From NCBI RefSeq assembly GCF_003569005.1, contig NZ_BCUR01000004.1:737425-801424 (forward strand): a stretch of 64,000 nucleotides of DNA, given 5' to 3'. A program made the translations under genes and the position numbers. This document shows positions 1 to 9,689 of this stretch, in pieces (positions within the stretch are counted from its first letter, which is position 1; every line of letters starts with the position of its first letter). This stretch comes from Vibrio superstes (lineage in GTDB: Bacteria > Pseudomonadota > Gammaproteobacteria > Enterobacterales > Vibrionaceae). The notes beneath the pieces are model-generated. The model saw only the letters and a program-made list of their open reading frames with translations. It ran no database searches and was not told where the DNA came from.

Positions 1-386
1 TGATTGCTAATTCAGAGAAGGTGGTAGAGGCTGCCAATGATATGACCAAAGACGAATTAGCCTTAGTTTCGGCGTATGTTAAGTCGGATCTGCAAGAATT
101 TGCTAATAACTTTGAAGAGAGCAAATCGGGGCCTTTTTACCTCATGATTGCAAATACGGTCTGGCAATCTCTATTGGATATTACCGATAAAACAAAAGTC
201 GAATGGGTTGAGTTCTTTCAAGATCTTGAGCATCAAGGGGTGTATAAGTCCGGCGAGATTATTGGCTTAGGTGTATTAATCTGTGAAAAATGTGGCCACC
301 GAACTCAATACAATCACGCCACCGAAATTCAGGTGTGTCCTCAATGTGGGCATGATGAGTTTTCTAGGCAGCCTTTAAAGCCATAA
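1..386 (+). CDS. YbeL-like zinc-ribbon protein, 5' end outside window
   Basis: The reading frame is open from base 3 with no start in sight, so the N-terminus lies before the window; the GTG at 21 is internal. The visible 127 residues resemble the E. coli YbeL (DUF1451) family, including the conserved stretch ITDKTKVEWVEFFQDLEHQG and a C-terminal zinc ribbon with two Cys pairs (CEKCG and CPQCG). Family members are about 160 residues, so roughly 30-40 are missing. The function of the family is unknown; the ribbon implies metal binding, with a possible nucleic-acid or protein contact. It converges on lnt. Confidence 0.85.
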   Translation, partial: IANSEKVVEAANDMTKDELALVSAYVKSDLQEFANNFEESKSGPFYLMIANTVWQSLLDITDKTKVEWVEFFQDLEHQGVYKSGEIIGLGVLICEKCGHRTQYNHATEIQVCPQCGHDEFSRQPLKP

Positions 387-420
387 GCTAAAACTGAATC
401 GTATGGTCACTTTGAGCCCA

Positions 421-450
421 AGCCTTTACTAGCAGACTCTAGTAAAGGCT
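421..450. repeat. hairpin between convergent genes
   Basis: An 11-bp perfect inverted repeat (AGCCTTTACTA at 421-431 and its complement at 440-450) with an 8-base loop lies between the ends of the YbeL-like gene and lnt. Neither strand has a clear T-run after it, so it is at most a weak or factor-dependent terminator for the two converging transcripts. Confidence 0.45.
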
Positions 451-468
451 GGATTCTCACGCTAGTGG

Positions 469-1995
469 CTAGTTTTTTGAGCGATTTCGCACAGATATGA
501 GCAGTGAAATCAAGATAATGCAGAAAACCATGATATCTAGAGGTAACCCACCAAATTGAACGTAAGGGGTTTTGCCATTTGTTGGTACGACCTTCGCTCT
601 TAGTACCGCTTCCTCAAACTGTGGAAGATCAGCGGTTATATGACCTTTATAATCAGTGACTGCGGTGACACCGTTGTTTGTTGCGCGAATCACTGGCATG
701 CCAAATTCTAAGGCTCTCATGCGAGCAATAGCCATGTGTTGAAGCGGGCCTATTGAGTCACCGAACCAAGCATCGTTAGATAGGGTTAAGATGTAGTCGG
801 TTTCGTCGGTGATATTATCTCGAAGCTGTTGGCCAAAAATAATCTCATAACATAGCGCTACCACCATATGCATGCCTTTGGCAACAATATTGTCTTGCAC
901 ATAATCACCACGATCAAATGAAGACATCGGTAAATTGAAGAACGGTGCTAGAGGTCTTAAAAAGTCCTCGAGAGGCACAAACTCACCAAACGGCAACAGG
1001 TGATGCTTTTTGTAGCGAGGCTGAGTGTCGTAGTTGTATTCACCGGATGGTGTCACTCCAACCGTTGTGACGCTGTTGTAATAGGTGTGACGCCCCTCTT
1101 GAGTAAGGACCCCAGTTATTACCGCTGAATTGTTCTGGCGAGCTGCCTTATCGAGATTGCTCATGAAAGAGGTGACTTCGTCTTCGAACGCGGGTATTGC
1201 TGCCTCAGGCCAGATAATAATATCCGCATCCCAGTTTTGGCGAGTATGGTCCATATACTTCATTAGCGTTGGCCAGCGCTGGCTTGGTAGCCACTTTGTC
1301 TCTTGCTGAACATTGCCCTGAATCAGTGCTACTGTTTGTGCTCGACTTTCGTCAGGGGCTACCCAGTTGATAAAATGCGTTAACCCTGCGACGGCAAACA
1401 GTGCGACAGGAATCCACAGCTGCTTCCAAGCTCGGCGAGTAATAATCATGGCTAAGCTACTCGATATCGCCATTACCCACATGCTAATCAAGTCTACACC
1501 GCCGATAGGGGCCAATCCGGCCAGTGGTGAGTCTATCTGTGTGTAACCGAGTAAAAGCCAAGGGAAGCCTGTTAGTGCCCAGCCACGTAACCAATCACAG
1601 ATTAGCCATAATGCTGGGGTGACAAGTAAGGCATTAAACCAGTGTTTGTTTCCGTTAAATCGCGTGAATAGGGCGGCAAACAGCGCTGAGTAGATTGAGA
1701 GGTAACCAACCAGTAACGCCATTAACAGCACACTGGCGGCTTTTGGCATCCCACCAAAGGTATCTATACTGACGTGCACCCAACTGATGCCTGTGGCAAA
1801 CAGCCCTATGCCCCACAGATAACCTATTAAGGCAGAAGAGCGAGTTGACTGTCCCTTCAATAAGAGAAGCAACAGCAATGGGCTGAGCAGAGCCAGAGGC
1901 CAAATTTGAAATGGGGCGAAGGAAAAAGTTGTACTAGCGCCAACAAAAGCGGCCGCAAGCGGCCGCATTAGGCGATGAGTCATCAATGATTTCAT
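469..1995 (-). CDS. lnt: Apolipoprotein N-acyltransferase Lnt
   Basis: Transfers an acyl chain from phospholipid to the N-terminal diacylglyceryl-cysteine of lipoproteins in the inner membrane, the last step of lipoprotein maturation. At 508 residues it has the expected length. The N-terminal ~210 residues are hydrophobic membrane segments, followed by a periplasmic nitrilase-like domain. The catalytic triad is visible as Glu264 (WPEAAIPA), Lys330 ([11 protein letters not shown]) and Cys382 (ALCYEIIFG). It lies downstream of corC with a 55-base gap, in the usual ybeZ-ybeY-corC-lnt run. LolB, which acts later in lipoprotein sorting, is encoded at about 14 kb. Confidence 0.97.
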   Translation of the reverse strand: MKSLMTHRLMRPLAAAFVGASTTFSFAPFQIWPLALLSPLLLLLLLKGQSTRSSALIGYLWGIGLFATGISWVHVSIDTFGGMPKAASVLLMALLVGYLSIYSALFAALFTRFNGNKHWFNALLVTPALWLICDWLRGWALTGFPWLLLGYTQIDSPLAGLAPIGGVDLISMWVMAISSSLAMIITRRAWKQLWIPVALFAVAGLTHFINWVAPDESRAQTVALIQGNVQQETKWLPSQRWPTLMKYMDHTRQNWDADIIIWPEAAIPAFEDEVTSFMSNLDKAARQNNSAVITGVLTQEGRHTYYNSVTTVGVTPSGEYNYDTQPRYKKHHLLPFGEFVPLEDFLRPLAPFFNLPMSSFDRGDYVQDNIVAKGMHMVVALCYEIIFGQQLRDNITDETDYILTLSNDAWFGDSIGPLQHMAIARMRALEFGMPVIRATNNGVTAVTDYKGHITADLPQFEEAVLRAKVVPTNGKTPYVQFGGLPLDIMVFCIILISLLISVRNRSKN

Positions 1996-2050
1996 CTTAG
2001 TATTGAGTCTGTTTCTCTAGAGGGTTATACCTCGTCCGAGAGTAAGCGTA

Positions 2051-2947
2051 TTATTCGCCACTCTCTTTCTCAGACTCTCTGTCTGGGACGGTAACCTGAA
2101 GTTGAATAATACGGCGATTATCTGCTGACGTGACCTTGAAGCTATACGCTCCGATCTCGACGATTTCGCCTCGACTAGGTAGATGACCAAATTGGGTCAT
2201 GACCAGACCACCTACGGTATCCACTTCTTCATCGCTGAAGTTAGTGTCAAAGGTATCATTAAATTCTTCGATAGTCGTTAGAGCCCTGACAGCAAATGTA
2301 TGTTTGCTGAGCTGGCGGATCTCTAATTCTTCTTCGTCGTCAAACTCATCTTCAATCTCACCAACGATCTCTTCAAGAATATCCTCGATAGTGATCAGGC
2401 CAGATACACCACCAAATTCATCGACCACAATTGCCATATGGTAACGCTCTTCGCGGAACTCCTTAAGTAGACGATCGACTCGCTTACTTTCTGGAACAAC
2501 CACTGCGGGGCGTATGACTTGCTCGATATCGAAGGGGGCACTTTCCGAGCCTAGATATTTCAACAGGTCTTTAGCCAGCAAAATACCTTCAACGTGGTCC
2601 TTGTCCTCGCTGATAACAGGGTAACGGGAGTGTTGTGCGTCAGTGATAAGATTGATGAGCGCATCAAGGTCGTCAGTGCTTTCTACCGTAACCATTTGCG
2701 AGCGAGGGATCATGATGTCACGAACTTTCTGCTCAGCAATTTCCATCACACCCTCAAGCATATCTCGAGTGTCATGGTCGATTAGGTCGTTTTCTTCCGA
2801 ATCACGGATGACATCGACGAGTTCTTGGCGGTCTTTAGGGTCTACTTGGAAAAGTTGACCTAGACGTTCGAAGAAGGATTTCCTACTCGGACCTTCTGAT
2901 TTTTCCTTTGAGCCCTCTTTAGAGGACGAGTTGTCTTCGCTGTTCAT
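2051..2947 (-). CDS. corC: CorC/YbeX-type CBS-pair and transporter-associated domain protein
   Basis: A 298-residue cytosolic protein of the CorC (YbeX) family. A charged N-terminal tail precedes a tandem CBS pair (about residues 65-190, including [18 protein letters not shown] and [20 protein letters not shown]), an acidic stretch, and a C-terminal CorC_HlyC domain (about 205-290). The family is linked to Mg2+/Co2+ efflux and, through its neighbours YbeY and YbeZ, to ribosome function. There is no membrane domain, which separates it from the longer HlyC/CorC transporters. It sits between ybeY and lnt. Confidence 0.93.
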   Translation of the reverse strand: MNSEDNSSSKEGSKEKSEGPSRKSFFERLGQLFQVDPKDRQELVDVIRDSEENDLIDHDTRDMLEGVMEIAEQKVRDIMIPRSQMVTVESTDDLDALINLITDAQHSRYPVISEDKDHVEGILLAKDLLKYLGSESAPFDIEQVIRPAVVVPESKRVDRLLKEFREERYHMAIVVDEFGGVSGLITIEDILEEIVGEIEDEFDDEEELEIRQLSKHTFAVRALTTIEEFNDTFDTNFSDEEVDTVGGLVMTQFGHLPSRGEIVEIGAYSFKVTSADNRRIIQLQVTVPDRESEKESGE

Positions 2948-3007
2948 TGCTTCTCAATGGTTAACGCTATCAAATGTGTAATAGCTCACTGTATCTTTAT
3001 ATTGGGA

Positions 3008-3472
3008 TTACTGCTTTTCTGCAAGGTAAGGATCGTCAAAACCTAACCCTTGCATAATTTCAGTTTCTAGAGATTCCATCTCTTCGGCTTCTTCGTCCTG
3101 AATATGGTCGTAGCCAAGCAGGTGTAAGCTGCCGTGTACCACCATATGAGCCCAATGTGCAGTCAGAGGTTTTTGCTGCGCAACGGCTTCATCTTCAACC
3201 ACTTGCTTGCAAATGACAAGATCCCCTAACAAATTTATTTCTACGCCGGGTGGAGCTTCAAATGGGAAAGACAACACGTTGGTTGGTTTGTCTTTGCCAC
3301 GGTAGTCGTTATTAAGCTGGTGGCTCTCTTCAGAGTCCACTATACGAATAGTGAGTTCTGAGTCAGGTTGAAACTGCGTTAACGTGTATTCAAGCCAAGA
3401 CTGAAAATCTTGTTCTGAAGGTAACTGGCTGCTGTCTTCAACAGCCAGTTGTAGGTCCAGGTAAATGGCCAT
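3008..3472 (-). CDS. ybeY: Endoribonuclease YbeY, 16S rRNA maturation
   Basis: Single-strand endoribonuclease involved in 16S rRNA 3'-end maturation and ribosome quality control. The 154-residue length is normal. The zinc-binding signature [11 protein letters not shown], with three His, is intact near residues 114-124. The start codon abuts the end of ybeZ (the ybeZ stop and ybeY start share base 3472), a typical translationally coupled pair. An acidic run ([11 protein letters not shown]) follows the active site, as in other family members. Confidence 0.96.
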   Translation of the reverse strand: MAIYLDLQLAVEDSSQLPSEQDFQSWLEYTLTQFQPDSELTIRIVDSEESHQLNNDYRGKDKPTNVLSFPFEAPPGVEINLLGDLVICKQVVEDEAVAQQKPLTAHWAHMVVHGSLHLLGYDHIQDEEAEEMESLETEIMQGLGFDDPYLAEKQ

Positions 3473-4578
3473 TATTTACTCACAAGTTGTGATTGTTGCT
3501 GAGTTTGAAGTGCAGCGTCAGCGACAAGTTTAGCTTCACGCTCTTCGCGTTCTTGACGACGACGTTGTTCAATCGCTTTCTTTTCTTTTTGGTCTTGAAC
3601 TTCCCACTTCTCATAGGCGTTAACGATACGTGCTACCACAGGGTGTCGCACGACATCATCGGCTAAGAAGAAGTTGAAGCTGATATCGTCCACTTCAGAA
3701 AGTACTTCGATAGCGTGGCGTAAGCCAGATTTAGCACCACGAGGTAAATCTATTTGGGTAACGTCACCTGTGATAACAGCACGCGAGTTAAAGCCGATAC
3801 GCGTTAAGAACATCTTCATCTGCTCGATGGTGGTGTTCTGGCTCTCATCCAAAATAATAAATGCGTCGTTCAAAGTACGGCCACGCATATAGGCAAGAGG
3901 CGCAACTTCGATTACATTACGTTCAATCAACTTTTCAACACGCTCAAAACCTAACATTTCAAACAGTGCATCATAAAGAGGGCGAAGGTAAGGGTCGACC
4001 TTTTGGCTGAGATCGCCAGGCAAGAAACCCAGTTTTTCACCGGCTTCTACCGCAGGGCGAGTCAATAAGATACGTCTGATCTCTTGGCGCTCAAGTGCGT
4101 CGACGGCAGCTGCAACGGCTAGGTAGGTTTTACCCGTACCAGCGGGGCCGACACCAAAGGTGATGTCATGAGTGACCATGTTCATCAGGTATTGGGCCTG
4201 ATTTGGCGTGCGAGGTTTAATCACACCCTTTTTGGTCTTAATAAACACTTCTTTACCGTGAGAGAATTCAGCTTCGGCTGCCTGCTCAAGGACGCCACTT
4301 TCTTTCACTTCTAGATGGATTTGTTCTGGCTCGATATCAGGGATATTGCCGCGAACGGGCGCAGTTTGAACGTAAAGTCTTTTGACGATATCGAGAGCCG
4401 CAGAGGCGGAATGAGGTTGACCCACGATGGAGAAGTGGTTACCTCGATAGTTGATTTCAACGCCAAGGCGGCGTTCTAGGTGCTTGATGTTGTCATCAAA
4501 AGGGCCACAAAGGCTAGAAAGACGGTGATTATTTGCTGGTTCTAGATCGATCTCTAGGGTAACAATTTTATTGCTCAA
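3472..4578 (-). CDS. ybeZ: PhoH-like ATPase YbeZ
   Basis: PhoH-family P-loop NTPase, the usual partner of YbeY in RNA metabolism. At 368 residues it has an N-terminal KH-like region (about 20-90) and then the PhoH domain with Walker A GPAGTGKT and a Walker B-like FIILDESQN. The C-terminal ~40 residues are highly charged (Glu, Arg, Lys) and then Gln-rich ([10 protein letters not shown]), probably a disordered RNA- or protein-contact tail. It is the first gene after the hairpin region downstream of miaB and overlaps ybeY by one base. Confidence 0.95.
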   Translation of the reverse strand: MSNKIVTLEIDLEPANNHRLSSLCGPFDDNIKHLERRLGVEINYRGNHFSIVGQPHSASAALDIVKRLYVQTAPVRGNIPDIEPEQIHLEVKESGVLEQAAEAEFSHGKEVFIKTKKGVIKPRTPNQAQYLMNMVTHDITFGVGPAGTGKTYLAVAAAVDALERQEIRRILLTRPAVEAGEKLGFLPGDLSQKVDPYLRPLYDALFEMLGFERVEKLIERNVIEVAPLAYMRGRTLNDAFIILDESQNTTIEQMKMFLTRIGFNSRAVITGDVTQIDLPRGAKSGLRHAIEVLSEVDDISFNFFLADDVVRHPVVARIVNAYEKWEVQDQKEKKAIEQRRRQEREEREAKLVADAALQTQQQSQLVSK

Positions 4579-4597
4579 TGGTGCCTCGCATTTGCTG

Positions 4598-4651
4598 TAC
4601 TGAAAGAGTCCTCGAAGAGTTCTTGAAGAGTCCTCGTGAACCCTTTCAGTA
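4598..4651. repeat. hairpin with internal direct repeat between miaB and ybeZ
   Basis: TACTGAAAG (4598-4606) and its complement (4643-4651) enclose 36 bases that contain GAGTCCTCG twice, separated by a related segment. No T-run follows on the minus strand, so this is unlikely to be a full terminator. It may be an RNA processing or attenuation site in the miaB-ybeZ transcript. Confidence 0.45.
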
Positions 4652-4666
4652 TAGCTGTATGTTACT

Positions 4667-6100
4667 TTAAGGTGTAAATGTCGCTACACCTAATTCATCT
4701 TCCTTGCGTGTCTTAGTCATCATCTCAGTTGGAGAGACAGCGATACGAAGGTCCATTTCTGATTCTGTGCGAACAAGTTCGCCACGTAAAGAGTTAGCGA
4801 ACACGTCTGTGATTTTCACATCAACGAATTGGCCAATTAGGTCAGCATTACCTTCAAAGTTTACTACGCGGTTGTTTTCTGTACGTGCGCGAAGCTCCAT
4901 CAGATCTTTCTTCGATGGCCCCTCTACAAGTACGCGTTGCACTGTGCCTAGCATTTGACGAGAGTAACGCATCGCTTGTGCGTTAACCGTTTGCTGTAGC
5001 TCGTACAAACGCTCTTTCTTCTCTTGTTCTGTCAGATCACATGGGTAATCTGCTGCTGGCGTACCAGGGCGAGGAGAGAAGACAAAGCTGAAGCTCATAT
5101 CAAAATCAACGTCACGGATGATCTTCATTGTGTCTTGGAAGTCTTGGTCAGATTCACCAGGGAAGCCAACAATGAAGTCTGAGCTGATCTGGATATCAGG
5201 ACGAGCTTTACGCAGTTTACGAATAATCGACTTGTATTCGATTGCGGTATGAGGGCGCTTCATCATAGTTAGGATACGGTCTGAACCGCTTTGCACAGGT
5301 AGGTGCAAGAAGCTAACTAGCTCTGGAGTGTCTTCGTATACTGCAATGATGTCATCAGTAAACTCAAGCGGGTGGCTTGTTGTAAAGCGAATGCGGTCAA
5401 TACCATCAATTGATGCTACTAGGCGCAGTAGATTTGCAAACGAACAGATGTCACCATCGTACGTTGGACCACGGTATGCGTTTACGTTTTGGCCAAGAAG
5501 GTTGACTTCGCGTACACCTTGCTCAGCAAGTTGTGCGATTTCAAATAGAACATCGTCCATCGGACGGCTAACTTCTTCACCACGAGTGTAGGGTACAACA
5601 CAGTATGTGCAGTATTTAGAACAGCCTTCCATAATGGAAACGAACGCTGTTGCACCTTCAGCGCGAGGCTCAGGTAAGTTGTCAAACTTCTCGATCTCAG
5701 GGAAAGAGATATCCATTACAGGGGCATCATCGCTTTGAGATTGTTTGATCATCTCTGGAAGACGGTGCAGTGTTTGTGGACCAAAGATAACATCAACGTA
5801 AGGTGCACGTTGACGAATATGGTCGCCTTCTTGAGTCGCAACACAACCACCAACACCGATGACTACGCCTGGTTTAGTGTCCTTTAAAGTTTTCCAGCGG
5901 CCAAGCTGGTGGAACACTTTTTCTTGTGCTTTTTCACGAATAGAGCAGGTGTTTAGTAGTAATACATCCGCTTCTTTAGGATCTTCTGTTAGCTCAAATC
6001 CGTTGGCGGCATTAAGCAGGTCAGCCATCTTTGATGAATCGTATTCGTTCATCTGGCAACCCCAGGTTTTGATCAGAAGTTTCTTACTCATTGCATTCAC
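4667..6100 (-). CDS. miaB: tRNA-2-methylthio-N6-dimethylallyladenosine synthase MiaB
   Basis: Radical-SAM methylthiotransferase that adds the 2-methylthio group to i6A37 in tRNAs reading UNN codons. At 477 residues it shows the N-terminal UPF0004 domain with three cluster cysteines ([22 protein letters not shown]), the radical-SAM CxxxCxxC motif ([17 protein letters not shown]) and a C-terminal TRAM domain (about 375-440). The first codons read MNAMSKKLL, so the start could be the first or the fourth codon. It is divergent from ubiF, as in E. coli. Confidence 0.97.
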   Translation of the reverse strand: MNAMSKKLLIKTWGCQMNEYDSSKMADLLNAANGFELTEDPKEADVLLLNTCSIREKAQEKVFHQLGRWKTLKDTKPGVVIGVGGCVATQEGDHIRQRAPYVDVIFGPQTLHRLPEMIKQSQSDDAPVMDISFPEIEKFDNLPEPRAEGATAFVSIMEGCSKYCTYCVVPYTRGEEVSRPMDDVLFEIAQLAEQGVREVNLLGQNVNAYRGPTYDGDICSFANLLRLVASIDGIDRIRFTTSHPLEFTDDIIAVYEDTPELVSFLHLPVQSGSDRILTMMKRPHTAIEYKSIIRKLRKARPDIQISSDFIVGFPGESDQDFQDTMKIIRDVDFDMSFSFVFSPRPGTPAADYPCDLTEQEKKERLYELQQTVNAQAMRYSRQMLGTVQRVLVEGPSKKDLMELRARTENNRVVNFEGNADLIGQFVDVKITDVFANSLRGELVRTESEMDLRIAVSPTEMMTKTRKEDELGVATFTP

Positions 6101-6421
6101 ACTCGTGTTAATTAATCACTTTTCAACTGGCTATATTGCTCAGTATTTCACCACGCATAGTCGTGGAGAGCCGCGTATTGTACTGACTAAATGAGGCTAT
6201 GACTAGCTTTCAAGCTTAAATTTCATCCGTTGTAGGGTAAGGCATTGTTTGTATTGAGCTGCTTTTTTATAGATTTAATCAAAACAGGGGAGGTAACAAC
6301 AAATAAACTTAAGGGAGAGAGATTAGAGCATGAATAATTTGAGCTGTCGTACAGGCATTGCTGATCGCTTTTAAGTACAATTAATCAATAGGCATAAACA
6401 AATGTTATTTAAGGATAAAGG
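6101..6421. other. miaB-ubiF divergent intergenic region
   Basis: A 321-bp A+T-rich region that must hold the promoters of both divergent genes. No strong -35/-10 pair or operator stands out. A GGGAG-led 14-codon mini-ORF (6330-6374) precedes ubiF but is too short to support. Nothing else is recognisable. Confidence 0.5.
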
Positions 6422-7579
6422 GTGGCACACATGCATTTTGATGTAGCAGTGATAGGTGGAGGCATGGTTGGAGCCGCAACAGCGCTCGGATTGGCAAAGC
6501 AAGGTAAACGAGTTGCGATTGTCGAGGGTTACCAACCCAAGTCTTTTGAACCTTCTCAAGACTTGGATATCCGAATCTCTGCCATATCAAAAAGCTCCGT
6601 TGATCTTCTAAAGCAGCAGGGTGCTTGGCCCCATATCCAAAGTAAGAGAGTGTTTCCCTACTCAGGCCTAGAAACCTGGGAGCTTGAAAATTGCTATACA
6701 CGCTTTGATGCGGCTGATCTTGATTTGCCTCTGCTGGGTTATATGGTTGAGAATCGTGTTTTGCAGTTGGGGATTTGGGAGGCTCTGAGCGATGACTCGA
6801 ACGTAACCTTTTACTGTCCAGACTCTTTAGTGAGTATGACGACAAATGAACAGGGTAAGCACCTAGAGTTGTCGTCTGGGGATGTGTTGAGCGCCAGATT
6901 AGTGGTTGGAGCGGATGGTGCAAACTCAAAGGTGAGACAAATCGCTGGAATTGGCGTGACAGCGTGGGATTACCGACAAGATTGTATGCTGATCAATGTG
7001 GATACAGATTGCCTTGATGTCGATGTGACTTGGCAGTGGTTTACGCCTAGTGGCCCAAGGTCGTACTTGCCGATGGGCGAGGGCAAAGCTTGTCTAGTTT
7101 GGTACGACTCACCGCAGCGCATTAAGCAACTTGCTCAATTAAGTGTTGCAGAGTTACAAGCTGAGATAGAGCGATGCTTCCCTAAGAGAGTTGGCAATGT
7201 AACGGTAAAAGATTCTGCTTCATTTCCTTTGAAACGTCGTCATGCCCAGCACTACTGTAAAGAAGGGGTTGTTTTGGTAGGAGACTCCGCCCATACGATC
7301 AATCCTTTGGCGGGGCAGGGCGTTAATCTAGGTTTTAAAGATGTTACCGCATTACTGACAACACTGAGTGGTGGTGATTATTCTTTGGATAATCTTGAAC
7401 AATATCAGCAACTAAGAAAAACAGATAACTTGATAATGCAAACGGCTATGGATGTATTCTATGTGGGCTTTAGCAATAATCTAGGGCCAGTAAAGATGCT
7501 AAGAAATGTTGGGCTAAAGCTGGCTGATAGTGCAGGTCCCCTCAAGCATCAAGCATTGAAGTATGCCTTAGGGTTATAG
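6422..7579 (+). CDS. ubiF: Ubiquinone-biosynthesis FAD monooxygenase UbiF
   Basis: Flavoprotein hydroxylase of ubiquinone synthesis (2-octaprenyl-3-methyl-6-methoxy-1,4-benzoquinol hydroxylase). At 385 residues it has an N-terminal dinucleotide-binding motif (DVAVIGGGMVGAATALG), the middle motif VVGADGANSKVR (DG motif) and the C-terminal GDSAHTINPLAGQGVNLGFKD FAD motif. UbiH and UbiI share these; the assignment to UbiF rests on the position next to miaB and the Met/Leu/Gln tRNA operon, as in E. coli. The start is either GTG 6422 (AAGGA seven bases upstream) or ATG 6431 (AGGG eight bases upstream). Confidence 0.92.
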   Translation: MAHMHFDVAVIGGGMVGAATALGLAKQGKRVAIVEGYQPKSFEPSQDLDIRISAISKSSVDLLKQQGAWPHIQSKRVFPYSGLETWELENCYTRFDAADLDLPLLGYMVENRVLQLGIWEALSDDSNVTFYCPDSLVSMTTNEQGKHLELSSGDVLSARLVVGADGANSKVRQIAGIGVTAWDYRQDCMLINVDTDCLDVDVTWQWFTPSGPRSYLPMGEGKACLVWYDSPQRIKQLAQLSVAELQAEIERCFPKRVGNVTVKDSASFPLKRRHAQHYCKEGVVLVGDSAHTINPLAGQGVNLGFKDVTALLTTLSGGDYSLDNLEQYQQLRKTDNLIMQTAMDVFYVGFSNNLGPVKMLRNVGLKLADSAGPLKHQALKYALGL

Positions 7580-7598
7580 AGTCTCTAATTAACGGAAA

Positions 7599-7635
7599 GG
7601 GCGCAGATAGCATGATATTATCTGCGCCCTTTTTT
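7599..7635 (+). terminator. Rho-independent terminator after ubiF
   Basis: An 11-bp stem (GGGCGCAGATA, 7599-7609, with its complement at 7619-7629), a nine-base loop and a T6 run. Confidence 0.92.
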
Positions 7636-7660
7636 ATGTGGTGTGACTTTTCTACAGGCA

Positions 7661-7687
7661 ATAAAAAACCCGTCTAAAAGACGGGTT
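7661..7687 (-). terminator. Terminator of the tRNA operon
   Basis: On the minus strand a 9-bp stem AACCCGTCT with a three-base loop is followed by a T-run. It lies just after the last tRNA-Leu gene in the direction of transcription. Confidence 0.9.
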
Positions 7688-7697
7688 CTCTATATGA

Positions 7698-7782
7698 TGG
7701 TGCGGAAGGAGAGACTTGAACTCTCACACCTTGCGGCGCCAGAACCTAAATCTGGTGCGTCTACCAATTCCGCCACTTCCGC
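7698..7782 (-). tRNA. tRNA-Leu (UAG)
   Basis: An 85-base class II tRNA read on the complement. The acceptor GCGGAAG pairs with CTTCCGC, the anticodon loop is TTTAGGT (anticodon TAG), it has a variable arm, and CCA is encoded. This is the last gene of the operon; seven copies are nearly identical. Confidence 0.98.
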
Positions 7783-7794
7783 ATCAATTCTGTA

Positions 7795-7831
7795 GTCTTA
7801 GTCGATGATTGGTGAATCAACTAGACGTTGT
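7795..7831 (-). repeat. conserved tRNA spacer repeat, copy 1
   Basis: A 37-bp spacer, GTCTTAGTCGATGATTGG on the plus strand continuing to ACGTTGT. Five other copies lie downstream of tRNA-Leu genes at 8091-8127, 8366-8402, 8638-8674, 8915-8951 and 9284-9321. They differ by a few bases and mark past tandem duplication of tRNA units. Confidence 0.9.
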
Positions 7832-7863
7832 AATGATTGTTGAAAACAATCACATTTTAATAG

Positions 7864-7938
7864 TGGCTGGGCTACCTGGATTCGAACCAGGGAATGCTGG
7901 CATCAAAAGCCAGTGCCTTACCGCTTGGCGATAGCCCA
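7864..7938 (-). tRNA. tRNA-Gln (UUG)
   Basis: 75 bases. The acceptor TGGGCTA pairs with TAGCCCA, the anticodon loop is TTTTGAT (TTG), and CCA is encoded. This copy has the CTGGC/GCCAG anticodon stem. Confidence 0.98.
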
Positions 7939-7972
7939 ACAGAGAAAGTTCTACGAACTCAATCTTAAATAA

Positions 7973-8057
7973 TGGTGCGGAAGGAGAGACTTGAACTCTC
8001 ACACCTTGCGGCGCCAGAACCTAAATCTGGTGCGTCTACCAATTCCGCCACTTCCGC
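7973..8057 (-). tRNA. tRNA-Leu (UAG)
   Basis: 85 bases, identical in all visible positions to the copy at 7698-7782; CCA encoded. Confidence 0.98.
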
Positions 8058-8159
8058 ATCGCTTTATTTTATCTCTAAGCAAAGAGTGTAGTCTTAGTCA
8101 ATGATTGGTGAATCAACTAGACGTTGTAATGATTGTTGAAAACAATCACATTTTAATAG

Positions 8160-8234
8160 TGGCTGGGCTACCTGGATTCGAACCAGGGAATGCTGGCATC
8201 AAAAGCCAGTGCCTTACCGCTTGGCGATAGCCCA
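8160..8234 (-). tRNA. tRNA-Gln (UUG)
   Basis: 75 bases, same sequence as the copy at 7864-7938. The upstream spacer also matches that of the first copy (GATTGTTGAAAACAATC hairpin), so the two Leu-Gln units are a recent duplication. Confidence 0.98.
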
Positions 8235-8268
8235 ACAGAGATAGTTCATAAGAACATATCTTAAATAA

Positions 8269-8353
8269 TGGTGCGGAAGGAGAGACTTGAACTCTCACAC
8301 CTTGCGGCGCCAGAACCTAAATCTGGTGCGTCTACCAATTCCGCCACTTCCGC
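8269..8353 (-). tRNA. tRNA-Leu (UAG)
   Basis: 85 bases, identical to the other Leu copies; CCA encoded. Confidence 0.98.
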
Positions 8354-8405
8354 AACAATCTTGTGGTCTTAGTCGATGATTGGTAAATCAACTAGACGTT
8401 GTAAA

Positions 8406-8482
8406 TGGTGGCTACTGCGGGATTTGAACCTGCGACCCCATCATTATGAGTGATGTGCTCTAACCAGCTGAGCTAAGTAGCC
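8406..8482 (-). tRNA. tRNA-Met (CAU), elongator
   Basis: 77 bases. The acceptor GGCTACT pairs with AGTAGCC, the anticodon loop is CTCATAA (CAT), and CCA is encoded. Strong likeness to E. coli metT/metU and the Met-Leu-Gln setting favour elongator Met over lysidine-modified Ile2. Confidence 0.95.
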
Positions 8483-8520
8483 ACTCTGTTTTAGAGATAA
8501 CGTAATCTCTAAACTAAATA

Positions 8521-8605
8521 TGGTGCGGAAGGAGAGACTTGAACTCTCACACCTTGCGGCGCCAGAACCTAAATCTGGTGCGTCTACCAATTCCGCCACT
8601 TCCGC
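8521..8605 (-). tRNA. tRNA-Leu (UAG)
   Basis: 85 bases, identical to the other Leu copies; CCA encoded. Confidence 0.98.
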
Positions 8606-8707
8606 ATCGCTTTGTTTTATCTCTAAGCAAGAGTTTAGTCTTAGTCGATGATTGGTGAATCAACTAGACGTTGTGTGCTCTTTTATTAAGAGCTACCACT
8701 TAAATAG

Positions 8708-8782
8708 TGGCTGGGCTACCTGGATTCGAACCAGGGAATGCTGGCATCAAAAGCCAGTGCCTTACCGCTTGGCGATAGCCCA
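8708..8782 (-). tRNA. tRNA-Gln (UUG)
   Basis: 75 bases with the CTGGC anticodon stem version; CCA encoded. Confidence 0.98.
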
Positions 8783-8817
8783 ACAGAGAAAGTTCTACGA
8801 ACTCAATCTTTGAATAA

Positions 8818-8902
8818 TGGTGCGGAAGGAGAGACTTGAACTCTCACACCTTGCGGCGCCAGAACCTAAATCTGGTGCGTCTACCAATTCCGCCACTTCC
8901 GC
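8818..8902 (-). tRNA. tRNA-Leu (UAG)
   Basis: 85 bases, identical to the other Leu copies; CCA encoded. Confidence 0.98.
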
Positions 8903-8984
8903 ATCAATCTTGTGGTCTTAGTCGATGATTGGTGAATCAACTAGACGTTGTGTACTCTTTTATTAAGAGCTACCACTTAAATAG

Positions 8985-9056
8985 TGGCTGGGCTACTTAG
9001 AGCCGAACCAGGGGGAATAACGAGGCATCAAATGCTTTGTCTCACCCTTGTATTAG
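8985..9056 (-). pseudogene. decayed tRNA-Gln copy
   Basis: On the complement the segment ends in TAGCCCAGCCA, exactly the 3' end of the neighbouring tRNA-Gln genes, and keeps CCTGGTTCG of the T-arm and TTTGATGCC around the anticodon. The acceptor 5' strand, D-arm and anticodon stem are lost or mispaired (AAAGC against GCCTC), and the T-arm 3' strand is changed to GCTCTAAG. It lies where a Gln gene is expected and is directly followed by an intact one. Confidence 0.8.
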
Positions 9057-9131
9057 TGGCTGGGCTACCTGGATTCGAACCAGGGAATGCCGGCATCAAA
9101 AGCCGGTGCCTTACCGCTTGGCGATAGCCCA
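9057..9131 (-). tRNA. tRNA-Gln (UUG), CCGGC stem variant
   Basis: 75 bases. The anticodon stem is CCGGC/GCCGG instead of CTGGC/GCCAG: one compensated base-pair change relative to the first three copies. Anticodon TTG and CCA are intact. Confidence 0.98.
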
Positions 9132-9166
9132 ACAGAGAAAGTTCTATGAACTCTATCTTTAAATAA

Positions 9167-9251
9167 TGGTGCGGAAGGAGAGACTTGAACTCTCACACCT
9201 TGCGGCGCCAGAACCTAAATCTGGTGCGTCTACCAATTCCGCCACTTCCGC
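9167..9251 (-). tRNA. tRNA-Leu (UAG)
   Basis: 85 bases, identical to the other Leu copies; CCA encoded. Confidence 0.98.
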
Positions 9252-9324
9252 ATCGCTTTGTTTTATCTCTAAGCAAGAGTTTAGTCTTGGTCGATGATTG
9301 GTAAAATCAACCAGACGTTGTATA

Positions 9325-9401
9325 TGGTGGCTACTGCGGGATTTGAACCTGCGACCCCATCATTATGAGTGATGTGCTCTAACCAGCTGAGCTAAGTAGC
9401 C
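9325..9401 (-). tRNA. tRNA-Met (CAU), elongator
   Basis: 77 bases, identical to the copy at 8406-8482; CCA encoded. Confidence 0.95.
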
Positions 9402-9481
9402 ACTTTAATTTTGAGCGAGAGAGAATAAACTAATCTCGCTTTATTTCCAATGATTTTTTAATAAAATCACGAAATAAAATG

Positions 9482-9556
9482 TGGCTGGGCTACCTGGATT
9501 CGAACCAGGGAATGCCGGCATCAAAAGCCGGTGCCTTACCGCTTGGCGATAGCCCA
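9482..9556 (-). tRNA. tRNA-Gln (UUG), CCGGC stem variant
   Basis: 75 bases with the CCGGC/GCCGG anticodon stem, as at 9057-9131; CCA encoded. Confidence 0.98.
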
Positions 9557-9564
9557 ACTAAATA

Positions 9565-9649
9565 TGGTGCGGAAGGAGAGACTTGAACTCTCACACCTTG
9601 CGGCGCCAGAACCTAAATCTGGTGCGTCTACCAATTCCGCCACTTCCGC
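9565..9649 (-). tRNA. tRNA-Leu (UAG)
   Basis: 85 bases, identical to the other Leu copies; only eight bases separate it from the following Gln gene. Confidence 0.98.
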
Positions 9650-9689
9650 ATATTTCCTAATAACTCTCAAAAAGAAAGCATTTAGGAAA

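Noticed and set aside
6330..6374. A 14-codon mini-ORF with a GGGAG box before ubiF.
   Set aside because: Too short, box 10-12 bases away, and no peptide pattern of a known leader. Could be chance.
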